Assembly: GCF_003573695.1 (NCBI RefSeq)
Contig: NC_039361.1
Coordinates: 34,847,702 to 34,911,701, forward strand
DNA: 64,000 bases
Source: Papaver somniferum
Taxonomy: Eukaryota > Streptophyta > Magnoliopsida > Ranunculales > Papaveraceae
Direction of reading: 5' to 3'
Under the pieces are notes generated by a model that saw only the letters and a list, made by a program, of their open reading frames with translations, was not told the origin of the DNA and made no database searches. The translations under genes were made by a program, and so were the position numbers. Within the stretch, counting starts at the first letter, position 1. Every line of letters starts with the position of its first letter. Of the stretch, positions 46,552 to 57,364 are shown piece after piece.

Positions 46552-46560
46552 ATCACTTCC

Positions 46561-48998
46561 TATTATTACAATAACAATAATGTAAGGCCAATTAGCTTAA
46601 CCAATTCTATCTACAAGGCCATCGCGAAGGTATTAGCTGAAAGATTGAAACCAATGCTGCACAAGCTTATTTCTAGACACCAATTTGCGTTTGTCAAAGG
46701 TCGTCATATCTTGGATAGTGTTTTTTTATTGCTAATGAATGTTTAGATTCGAGAATAAAACCTAAGATTCGTGGTCTAGTTTACAAAATAGACCTAGAGA
46801 AAGCATTTAACAATGTTAAATGGTCCTTCCGATCGATGAAGTTTTGTCTAGAATGAGATTCGGCGAAGTGTGGAGAATGTGGATTGATGGTTGTGTGAGA
46901 AGAGTTCCTTTCTCAGTCCTTGTTAATGGATGTACTTTTGGCATATTCTCCAGTCAAAGGCTTGCGTCGGGACGATCCTTTGTCTCCTTTTCTATTCCTT
47001 CTTATTTCTGAAAATCTTACTACAATGCCTGCTAATTCTACCCAAGTTGGTTGGCTTGGTGGCTTTCAAGTTCAAGAGGATGGTATCAAAGTTAGTCATC
47101 AGCAATTTGCAGATGATACTTCAATTTTCCATGATGCTGATGTTTATCAAATTAGAATGTTGAAGTATAATCTGCTGATGTTTGAGTAAGCTTCAGGTTT
47201 AAAAACAAACTTTGCCAAATGTAACCTCTTCGCAGTTGGCGACGTTAGTAACGTTGAGCTTCTAGCGTCGATTTTTGGATGTGTTGTGGCCTCTTTTCCT
47301 GCAATTTATTTGGGTCTTCTGCTGGATGAAAAACGCTCTCTTGTAATAAATGCGATAGGGTGCTGGAAATTTGCAAAATGCGGCTTACGTCTTCTCAATC
47401 TTTATGTGCCCGTAATTTGTAATCCCTAAGATAGAAAAAATCATTAAAGATTTTATTTGGCATGACTCCAATAATGCTAAGAAGAACCACTGGGTGGGGT
47501 GGAAAAAGGTTTTTAGACCTTTGCATAAAGGAGGTTTGGCTATAAGAAATTTGAAGAAAATGAATAAAAGCCTTCTAATGAAATGGTGGTGGAGATTAGG
47601 CAAGGAAAAAAACGCTTTGTGGTCTAAAATTATTAAGAAAAATTATGGGATTTATGTGTGTGTTTGGAAAACTAAGAAGGCCAAGAATTCTCATGGTGTG
47701 AGTATTTGGAAACAAATAGGGTATGTTAAGGATGAATTATTTTCGAATATTCAATTCAAGATTGGTAAAGGGGATCGTATTCGCATAAGGGAGGATAAGT
47801 GGTGTAATGAAGGATCTCTTGATGAAATTTTCCCAAACCTTTACAAACTCTCCATTACCAAAGCTAAGTTTATCAAAGATGCCACTACAAGAAAATCTAG
47901 CTATTGCTACACCATATATTGCCACACCTTCAATATAGGTGTTGCAAAAAAAAAATTCAAGTCATTGTACTTTTCAGCTGCAGCTAAAAGCTATAATTTA
48001 CTGCTGCAAAAGGAAATTTTTGCCACACAACTCTGACAACAATATGAAAAGAATGTGGCAAAAAAGTATAATCTCTCGCTGCAGCAATAAAGATTGGGTG
48101 CAGCAATAAACTTCTTGGGATTTAGGTCTTACTCATAGAAGGCTCACAGATGTGGAAATTATTGAACTTTTCTTTATCACCTACAAGACCGATTACATTA
48201 TGCTTTATCCAGAAGAAGGGGATTCCTTTGTGGACTGGTAACATTTCTGGAGTTCTCTCCATCAATTCTGCGTATTTTGAGTCTAGTAACGAGTCTAACA
48301 TCTCTGAGTTCCCTCATAAAAAGATCTGGTCTCCTGATTGGCCTCAAAGTGTTTGGTTTTTTCTTTGGCATTGTGTGTTCGACAGATTACCTACGTTGGA
48401 TAATCTTCATCGACGAAATTAAGCTTTTGTCTCTCCTAGTGGTAGCAATATTGTCAGCATCTGCTGCTTATGTAAAAATGCTCCTGAATCTAATGCTCAT
48501 ATTTTCTTAAACTGTTGTTTTTCTAAGCAAGTCTGGAGCTTGTTTGGTCTGGATGCTGGAAGGACTATCAATCTCCATGGTTCCACTTAGATGTTATTAT
48601 GAATTTGTCAACCTCTCGTTCATCAATTCGTGGTAAGGAAGTCCGGAGACGTTTACCAACAACTATCTTTTGGTTTCTTTGGATTGAAAGATATATTAGG
48701 ACCTTCGATAGTAAGGAGAGGAAGATTGAAGATCTGACCAACGACATTAAGATGAAAGTTATGTAGGCTTGCTATTCTCCATGCATGTATGGTTTATCTT
48801 TTTGTGATGACGTTCTTGTTAGGTGGCGGGAACTATTTTCTGAAGTCCCATAGTTCTATGTTTTCTTTGGTCTTGGCCTTCTTTTGGATTAAAACTATAG
48901 CTTGCTTTTTATATCTAGTTGTTGGTGGTTTGCTGCCTTATTCCTTGGGTTAGCTTTCCTTTTATAATATATTTTTTCTTTACCGAGCAAAAAAAAAA
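46561..48998 (+). mobile_element. 5'-truncated LINE, TSD ATCACTTCC
   Basis: Flanked by ATCACTTCC at 46552-46560 and 48999-49007, with a short poly(A) at the 3' end. It starts inside the RT domain: [35 protein letters not shown], then in shifted frames DDPLSPFLFLLISE, QQFADDTSIF (catalytic FADD intact), GGLAIRNLKKMNKSLLMKWW and a zf-RVT region (KIWSPDWPQSVWFFLWHCVF, CCLCKNAPESNAHIFLNC). A CACTA fragment interrupts it at 47883-48116. Several stops and frame changes make it a dead copy. Confidence 0.9.
47883..48116 (+). mobile_element. CACTA (En/Spm) MITE fragment inside the LINE
   Basis: It starts with the canonical terminus CACTACAAGAAAA and has subterminal ATTGCTACACC/GGTGTTGC repeats. Near 48111 it reads CTTCTTG, the complement of the inner terminus, but the expected closing TAGTG is missing. 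Reading the LINE across it (FIKDA before, SWDLGLTHRRL after) shows it interrupts the ORF2 relic. Confidence 0.75.
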
Positions 48999-49007
48999 AT
49001 CACTTCC

Positions 49008-51224
49008 CACCTCCATGGAAAACAGGGAGGGGTCATTTATATGAAATTTGACCAATGATTTTTTTACACGGGGACAAATTAGGGGGTGGATTTGAAGGAT
49101 GAAAGCATTTTCGGTGACGAAATCAAGATTGATGATAAAATGCGTAAAAAGTAAAATTCCAAATATAAGAAGGCCGAATACGAATAGATAACTTAAATTA
49201 AGGAATTTTTATAAGAATATTTTAGAAAATTAACACTTAAAATCTAACTAAAAAAATGAGGGACATTATAGATGAGTGGTTGTCTATAAGAGGAGTGGTT
49301 GTCTGAATCTAGCTAGGCAAGTTCTCAAAGATCATTGTACTCTTTAAAGGTATTAGGCCATAGTGGTTCAGGATCTGTGTCATGTTAATGGATTGAACTT
49401 ACCTAGTTCAGTTATGAAACACTTGAAATAAGTCTGTTAATTTTCCTTTGTGACTTGATTATGCTTGCCTTTTTGATCATGTCAAACCAAGTGATGCAGA
49501 ACTAAGTCTTTCTGAACTAAGTTTATTTATTGCCCCACTATCCATTTGCCTTCGAAGAAACAGATCTTGTCCCCTCGGCTTTGAATTCAATTCTTGACTT
49601 TGGGAGTTATACAAGTAAAATATTTGTACAACATACACTACTTGTGATTTAAAAAGGGAATAAGATTTACAGTTATAAATCTAGCTTTCATACAATAGTT
49701 ATGCAACTCCATACTGTAAAATATATCACTAAGTGATTTCTTACACTTTTCTGCTTCTTCCCCTAAGATCAACCCATCTATCTCCATCTTTGTGACCTAA
49801 TAAGACGTGAATGACAATTTCTTAATTTAGGTTTGTCTAGTACGATTTTGATATCTCAAACCTAAAAAAATACCTTTGCAGTACATTGTTCTTCGCCCAA
49901 GAAAAATTGGCGACCACAATGATAGATCAAGCTTTCGGTTACAAAATCAATTTCTAATGGTAGAGACTAGGTTGGGTTCAGAAACTTTCATATCTCTTCA
50001 TGTCAATACCAAGAATACCACTCAGGTTACTCCTGGTAACACTTTTGTTGCTCATGGTGTTACTCCGACCATCACCAACTCTCTCCCCGTTCAGAATCCT
50101 GAAGAATACACGAGTACTCTAGATCCGTCGAGTGTTTGGATTTAACGGAAAAAACAAGAAATTCTCATCAGAAATCAAGTCAATATGACAACTGCTCAGA
50201 AGGAGGTCATCACCTTTCTCAAGGCTATCATGGAGAAACTGACTCCAGAGTGAAGCCATCACCCAATGGATCCAAACAACGAGCAGTACCGACGTTGGCT
50301 TATCCAGAATCAACATATGGAGCGATGACAAGATCCTCATTTAAAGAAAGCAATCAAGGAGCCAGGGATCAAACTTCGTCACTCATGAAGATATGGAGAG
50401 AATATTAAGAATTTCGAGGTCTGGAGGGTCCAACCTCACTTCATCAACACCAACTTCATCGTTCCAAACAGACGACGAATATCCTGATAACTACGTAAAC
50501 CAATTCAGGATCCAACTTGAAAGCTATTAGACATTACATTCCACACTAATAAATTATGAGTATCAAGGGATCATAAAACAAAGAGAGAATGAGATCATGA
50601 CAATAGAAGACAAATATTAAAATGGAGAAGACAAATATTAAAGTGGTTTGGCACTAATGGCCTACATCCACTGACAAACCACCTAGGGTGAAATATATTG
50701 ATCATCATAACATTCTGAGATAGCTTTACAACTACATTTACACTCTATATGACTAAACCTTAAGAAGATTCCAAAACCTAGATATCTTGACTAAGTAAAT
50801 ATTTTAGGAAACTATAACGTTTACATTGAATATTTTGATCTTGCAATCTGTAATTATGTTATGTATCTTTTCTTCACGGACACCTCTCGGTGATATTTTC
50901 TTTATATATACGTGTAGCATTCTAATACACACTTTTTCCAAACTTGAAATAGTTTGGTTTCAGGCATAAAACTTGCCCTTATACGAAAATAGTACCAAAA
51001 AAAATAATCATTGCCCGAGGCATCATGCACACTCTACTTTAGAGTGTCTCTGAATGGGGAAGAAAATATCTAGAACACCATAATTACAGCCCATGTACTA
51101 ATGTTTGGGTTTTCACTTTTCATATTTCTCTTCCAGTAAAAGGGAAAAATTGTCATTTGGTATCGAATGTTGGCACCCATTCCAAAATGTTATATTAGCC
51201 AAATATCATGATAGCTTGTAGACC
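49008..51224. other. Repeat-derived intergenic region, weak gag-like frame
   Basis: No convincing gene is present. The frame 49876-50145 (89 codons, VNTKNTTQVTPGNTFVAHGV) and a following frame with MTTAQKEVITFLKAIMEKL and MDPNNEQYRRWLIQNQHMER resemble the start of a Ty3-type gag only loosely. Positions 50650-50990 are AT-rich with TTTATATATACG near 50902, which could be an LTR core promoter. I cannot define ends for any element. Confidence 0.35.
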
Positions 51225-51378
51225 ACCAATCGAAGAGACTAAAACTGAGATCCCATCAACTCTACATATTCTATGACACTTGCTAATCCACTATTAATTT
51301 ACATTTGCAGTCAGCGATATACAACAGACATGTCCCTCCCCCCATAAACAGAAAATAACTCAAAAACAGAAGAAAAGT

Positions 51379-51818
51379 CTACAGTAGGAAATCCATGAAT
51401 CTAGTCCACATAAAATACGATGACTTGTTTGCTTCCTTCTGGTTAGCTTCATTGGAGCAGGAGATGGGCTTTACTATCACCGTCGGTTTCAAACACAAAA
51501 AGAAATTCCTTGATCCCAAACTTATCAATTTCTCTGCCGGATTCAAGCCTGCATTAATCATAACACACAAAAAAACCATTAATAATCGTATCAAAGGTCT
51601 GAATTAGGATTAGTCTCAATCAACAAAGGTCTTCTTTCGATCGTCACATTCAACAGAAGTTTCGTCAATTTCTTCTTGTTATTATCATCCATTCTCTTTG
51701 GATTGATTTCTAACCTCCGGATCTTCATTGAACGATGATCAGATGTACTTGGTTGATTGATATCAGATGAAGTTTCTCTGCCGCCTACCGCTGCAAATTG
51801 TTGCGTAGAAGAACTCAT
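51379..51818 (-). pseudogene. Deleted duplicate of the DUF7054 gene
   Basis: A copy of 40069-40763 with the same upstream and downstream flanks. The first 50 or so codons are identical at protein level to the intact copy. A 93-bp in-frame deletion then removes the middle of the domain (joining VTIER to RPLLIE), with breakpoints in a 7-bp direct repeat CTTCTTT (40483-40489 and 40576-40582 in the intact copy). The end of exon 1 and most of the intron are gone, replaced by about 8 bp (AAAGGTCT) that also occurs beside the junction. Exon 2 (51548-51379) is intact, including LISLGSRNFFLC. Confidence 0.9.
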
Positions 51819-52304
51819 TGTTTAGGGTTCGTGTAGTGCAGAAGTGGGGTTTTGCAAATTATTTATGAGGGAGAGATTTCGGAGATCTTTTTATATACAG
51901 TAGTGAATGGGACTTTTAAGAGAGGGAGGGAATCGAGGAAATTTCCTAGAAGCTTCGACGGTTAGATGGATATGGTTTGATATCTTTGGATTATTACAAA
52001 ACGTAATAACTACTACTACCACTACCACTGGTTGTCATTGCCCTTGAGTACACTTGGTCTGTTGGTTGGGTTATAATTTCTTGGTTGATTGAAAATTAAG
52101 AAGGTAGAGTGGCAGATTGTTCAATTATCTACCACAAGTTTTGGTACTAAGGGTGATTTTATAGCTAATTTTCATGATTAGGGGGTGACGCAAATGTTAC
52201 AGCCACAACACAAGGCCCCACCCCAGCTATTATATGTTGTTGTACTAGGCACATGTATTGCGTGGGTTGGAGTTAGCATTTTGCATTACTGTAGATTTTG
52301 AGAA
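51819..52304. other. Duplicated upstream flank of the DUF7054 pseudogene
   Basis: Nearly identical to 40764-40970, then more diverged. It contains the TATA-like box and the shared GGCCCCAGCTATTATATG-like landmark. It ends at the left target site TTTGAGAA (52297-52304) of the MITE. Confidence 0.85.
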
Positions 52305-53068
52305 GAAGGCCATTATTGGGGCGTCACACTCTAATAGAGGGGTTTCACTTGGATTCTTAATGTCCAAAAAAGTGGTTGTTGGATATCCTAACACATATCC
52401 AAATGTCTAAATTACCCTTTAACTAGAAGTGATTTTACGTTCAGGTTTGGATTAATTCCAACCGTAGAATTTTATTTGCATGTAATTTTACGTCCAGGTT
52501 TGGATTAGTTCCAACCGTAGAAGCTCATTTTACGTCCAGGTTTCTTTTAATTCCAACCGTAGAATCCGATTTTACGTCCAATTTTCTTTTAATTCCAACC
52601 GTAAAAGTGATTTTGCGTCCAGTTTTGGATTATTTCCAACCGTAGAAGTGATTTTACGTCTAGGTTTGGATTAATTCCAACCGTAGAATTTTATATGTAT
52701 GTAGTTTTACGTCCAGGTTCCTTTTAATTCCAACCGTATAAGTGATTTTACGTCTAGGTTTGGAATATTTCCAACCGTAGAAGTGATTTTACGTCTAGAT
52801 TTGGATTATTTCCAACCGTAGAAGTTTATTTTACGACGAATTTTTCTTCCCACAAAAACTTTGCCCCAGAATTCATCAAGTATACAACAAAATTCATTAA
52901 TTTAATTTTTATCTAATTAAATTAAGTTAAAATTAACTAAATAAGAGTTGTTTAGTCATTACAAAATTATTTGAGATAAGGGGTTTTTGATATTACTTAT
53001 GGGTGATCCGGTTTTGTCCTATTAGGTGACGCCCCTCTAATGGAATGTGACTCCCAATAATAGCCTTC
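52305..53068. mobile_element. MITE with palindromic CCAACCGTA repeats, TSD TTTGAGAA
   Basis: A 764-bp element starting GAAGGCCATTATTGGGGCGTC, with the right end in reverse starting GAAGGCTATTATTGGGAGTC. TTTGAGAA is duplicated at 52297-52304 and 53069-53076. The empty site is visible in both paralogous flanks (GTAGATCTTGAGAATCTG at 41145 and TGTAACTTGAGAATCTG near 55417). No coding sequence is present. The subterminal regions share the CTAATA(A/G)GACAAAA phrase with the PMD element. Confidence 0.9.
52431..52840. repeat. TTTTACGTCCAGG/CCAACCGTA tandem units in the MITE
   Basis: About nine to ten units of 38-58 bp start near 52431, 52489, 52528, 52569, 52610, 52650, 52703, 52745, 52787 and 52829. 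Each pairs ACGT(C/T)(C/T)AGGTTTGGA with TTCCAACCGTA, so each unit can form a short hairpin. Confidence 0.85.
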
Positions 53069-53076
53069 TTTGAGAA

Positions 53077-54883
53077 TGTGTCTCTCGTATCTATGATCTG
53101 GAGTTGTTACTTATGTCTGGGTATGATAGGAAATATTTTTCATATCCATGATTTTGGAGTTATTAGATGCGAGGATATCTATTGGAGATATGCATATATA
53201 TGTATATTATTTGGGATACGCATATATTTATATTTATGGTTACATAATAAGTTAAGTGAGGAATAATATTATTTTGTGTAAATATGCTAATCAATATGTA
53301 TTAGGATATCTATCTATTTAGCTTTGGAAGAACAAAATTGTAATCCAAGATTTTGATAATAACAAAACTTCAATTCTCTACCTTGTCGTTTTAATATCTG
53401 ATGACAATTACAGAATTGGGATTTGGAACTCTGTAATGGGATGTGCACAAAAATGGACTCGTAATTCAGAACCCAGAGATGAAGAATTTTTTTTCTTTCT
53501 TCTAGTAAGTCAATTGAGCTTTGAGTCGTGTGACTTCAAATTTGTGGTTGCGGAGATCTTTGTTGTATGTGGACTCTGACAGATAGGAGTGGTTGCCTCA
53601 AATGTTGATGTTTATGGTAGAAATTGGTCACCTGTATATAAAATAAAATAAATGAGCTCGATTATGGACGAGATGAAATCTACACTGAATATAATAAACT
53701 CGTGCAGTGATGAGGCTATGACACAATGAAGAGCAATAAATGATCAACATGCAAATGCTCTGCAGGTTAATAAAGTTCCGGCTCGCCGTCCGTTTGTCAG
53801 GGACTCGTAATTCAGAACCAGCCAACTCCAGGTCCAAGTCAGTAAAGGACCAATCTTAACAGGGCCGTTCCTGAGTATTTTTTGCCCGGAAGCAGACACT
53901 TTTCTTTTGTCCCATAATTGTATATATTTTTTACACGCTGCACATTTAGTTTAACTATTTTTTTTATTTTGAGATCGTAAATCTTATTTTTTTTCTTTTA
54001 ACTCGAGGCATACCTGCAGCAAATAAAAATTATGATTAATGGAACGAACACAATTTATCATTTATCAATTATAGCTAAAAATTGGATTACTAGAAACCTA
54101 GAACATCTTCATAAAATAGAGCCTTAAACATCGACATCAACTGATTATGCCTGAAATTTATGTGTCGTGTACGGTTACCAAGTCAAAGCGTTGGCAGAAG
54201 TAACGATAATAGCATTAGATCTTAGTTTTATCCTCATCCTGTTTTGCTTTGTTTTCTTCAAAATAGTAACACTAGCAATTTATGAAGTAAGCAAAAGTAG
54301 TAATAATTACGTTGAGTTCAGTTTTTGTAGAAATTCAATTCAATTCAATTGAACTCCAAAATTTATAACCAAATTAAGACTCAAATTATCTAAAATTGTT
54401 GGCTAAAAAATTAGCTAACATCAAGGATCATTTTTCGAACTATGATTCAAAAATAATAATAGTATAAAGAGAATTAGAATATGCGCAAATACAAAAGAAG
54501 AATGTCATGTTTAATATGAGAACTAAGAATACCTTTAATGCTTTACTCTTAATTCCTAATAGCACTGATTTGTTTTTGCTTTTAAAGCTAGCCGGTAAGG
54601 ATTACTTAATGCAACTACAAAACTTTCATTTTAGCCCTGAAACTATTCCAATTCCTGCCTTATCAGATAATTCATGAATTATCCCTCTACTTGTTTTTAT
54701 TTTGATGAAAACCCCCAAAAACAAAGAAGGTATATTGTTGCCCCTTATCCCTTGTTGCCCCAAAGTGGGGCTTTCCCTGCTTCATCACACAGCCCTACAT
54801 CTACAACAAGTGAGTGGAACCATCTTGAAACTTCATAAATTGATTGAGGTTATCTTAGCAGTCACAGGCAATCACTCAGGGGC
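53077..54883. other. Intergenic region, no gene
   Basis: AT-rich. Positions 53077-53170 continue the duplicated flank, and 53750-53850 matches 41300-41345 and 45825-45860 (CCGTCCGTTTGTCAGGGAC). Small frames (60-70 codons) show no domain. Confidence 0.6.
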
Positions 54884-55004
54884 AGACCTATGAGAGGGCT
54901 TACATAGGCTTTAGCCCAGGCAGCCTTGCCAGTCTACAAGCTTTTTTTTTTTTTTTTACGGTATCCAAAATTGTGTTCGGCCAAGGCTATTAGACCGTGC
55001 CTAG
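54884..55004. mobile_element. Short insertion with poly(T), possible SINE-like element
   Basis: Compared with the paralogous stretch at 45965-45985, about 120 bp are extra here. The extra block lies between two copies of CACTCA (near 54874 and 55005) and contains a 16-17 base T run ending at 54957. The flanking repeat and homopolymer suggest a retroposed short element, but no Pol III box was recognised and the T run is not terminal. Confidence 0.35.
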
Positions 55005-57364
55005 CACTCATGTTACATGTTTGGCATCCAGGGAAAAAGATCACGTGGAGGATCTGGAGATGAAGTTTACACTATTGGAATGTAGGTAATTATTGTCCAA
55101 ATCTGATTAAGACGGAAATTCACATGACATTAATTCATACATGAAGCACTACTACTACAACTGGCTCTCACTGCTTCTTGATTGATTGAAGATTACAAAG
55201 GGACAATTCAATTATCTACCACAAGTTTTGGCAATAAGAGTGATTTTTTTTTTTTTTTTTTCATGATCAGGTTACCTACTACCTAGACTAGTATAGGGGT
55301 GAGTTAGGCAAATGTTAGAGGCACAAGGCCCCAGCTATTATATGTTGTACTAGGCACATGTTTTGTGTGGGTTGGAATATTTGGTCTAGAATTAGCATTT
55401 GCGTTGTATTGTACTGTAACTTGAGAATCTGTCTTGTATCTATCATTCCAGAGTTATTTCTAAATGTCCAGGTGATAGGAAATCTTTCCTGTATCCATGA
55501 TTCTGGAATTATTAGGTGAGAGGAAATGTATGATGGTAATTATAGAATCAAATCAAAAAATAAACTATATGAATCCCGGATTTAAATTTTCGTGAACAAG
55601 TGTGCGCAAAAATGGGCGGTTAAATCAGAATCCTAAAAACTGCAGATTGCTAATTGGTTGTTATCTACTACGAGTATATTTTAAAAGAAAGTAATAAGGT
55701 GGCATACATCCTTTCTAAAGTGGCTAGAACTCAAAATCTCACAAAAAAAATGGTTTAAGGGTTCTGACTCGTGAGAGATCTTCTCGGATTCAAAGAAACA
55801 CATAGAGGGGATTTCCGTCATCCAAGGAAACATACATCAATGATAAGTTTAAGGATATATGTACCGAATTTTCACATTCTCTTTCTGGATGGTAATTCTT
55901 TTTCTAACTTCTTTTTATCTGGTTTTCTTTGGTAGAATTTTTTATCTAAATTATATCGGTGATTTATTGTACTACAATGACATCAATAATCCTTTGATAA
56001 TACTAGAATCCAGAAAGTTAGAACCAGGACCAGCCGCCTCCCAGTCTCAATTCAAGATACGACAATTGTTTGATAATTTCGGTGATTTTCCATCAATCAT
56101 GGGTTTTTTTCTGCTCGTGGAAGCATTCATGTGGTTGAGCAGAAGTAAGTTTGTGTTGCATAAGATTACCCGTAGGGTTTAAGAAATTTTAAAATTGATT
56201 AGTTATGATGATTCATGTGAACCTAAAAAACAGTATCTTGATTTCATCTCTATTTTTGAGATATCAATAGAATTTTGTTTCAATTAGTTTTCCTGTTCTT
56301 CAAACAGTAGAATACTTTTTACAAACTAGAAACAATATTCATCGATTATTAAATTTCTTTAATTTGGGCATTAACAATAAGCACACAAAGGTCAAACACA
56401 TATCTTTAGCGTAACGCAAATATGGTGCTATTACGTTAAGAGTCGCGACGTTTAATGGACTTAAACGGATTTGAGTCCCACATGATTCATGTGTCGTACA
56501 TCAATCAAACAAGAAATGCAAAACTTGTGCTATTAAGTTAAGATCATTTCCGCTCGGTATCACACTTTATTTGAGAGATGATAATGAGTCGCACATAGTC
56601 ACGTATTCGGTGTTACTTTTTGTAAGAAAGATACAAACTTGCTGCCAAAAAGTTACACATGAGTCGCGTATTCATTGGTATTTTTTGTTGATAAAAAGTA
56701 AAAATATGGGTAGAAAAACCCTCGGTTTTGATTGGTTGATGGAAGAAAATGATTTAATCTAAGGGCAAAACTTGTTTTGCAGAACTTTTCATAGTACAAT
56801 ACCTTCAAGGTATAGTACTGCTGAAAATTGTATGTCATTTCTGTATGTTCTCTTAATGACATGTGATAGATTCTAGTTGAGCGGTCAAGTTGAGAGGCAT
56901 GCATCTTCTTGTTTTATGCCAATGCGCTTTGTTAAGTGAAAAGGGATAAAGTTGAGCGATGTTCCTATATCTATGAAAGATCTTTTGAGCACATGTGTTT
57001 GCACTGCCTCACGTATAACATCTATTAATTCGTTTTTTGAATTTTCGATTGTCATGGTTTATAGTTAAAAAAAGTCTTAATTGGATTTATGATAGAAAAC
57101 GTAGGATGGGCCTTTAAGGTTATAATCAAGATTTTATTGTTTAGTGAGGTGCTGAAATGAGAGGGTACCAAGTACGCCACAATCTTTTTCGATATCAACT
57201 TATAAGTTCGATACTTTATGTGATTTAATATAGACCAATATTGTCAAGAAGATGACAACAACAATGTATACACTTGGTATATAATATAAGTTCAAAACAG
57301 GACCTTAACTATAGGGATCAACCCAAGTGTTTTGATTAACCTACAATGTATTTAATTTTTATTT
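55005..57364. other. Intergenic region including a third copy of the local duplication
   Basis: Positions 55005-55150 match 45980-46100, 55280-55560 match 41030-41260, and 55990-56045 match the right flank of the PMD element (ACTAGAATC(C/T)AGAAAGTTAG-like). From 56180 to 57364 it is plain AT-rich sequence with no ORF of interest. Confidence 0.6.

Noticed and set aside
50119..50408. Ty3-type gag gene
   Set aside because: Only loose resemblance in short frames with stops, no zinc knuckle or RT nearby. Left as a weak note.
56571..56762. 63-codon plus-strand frame
   Set aside because: Short, AT-rich context, no domain, no promoter or splice support.
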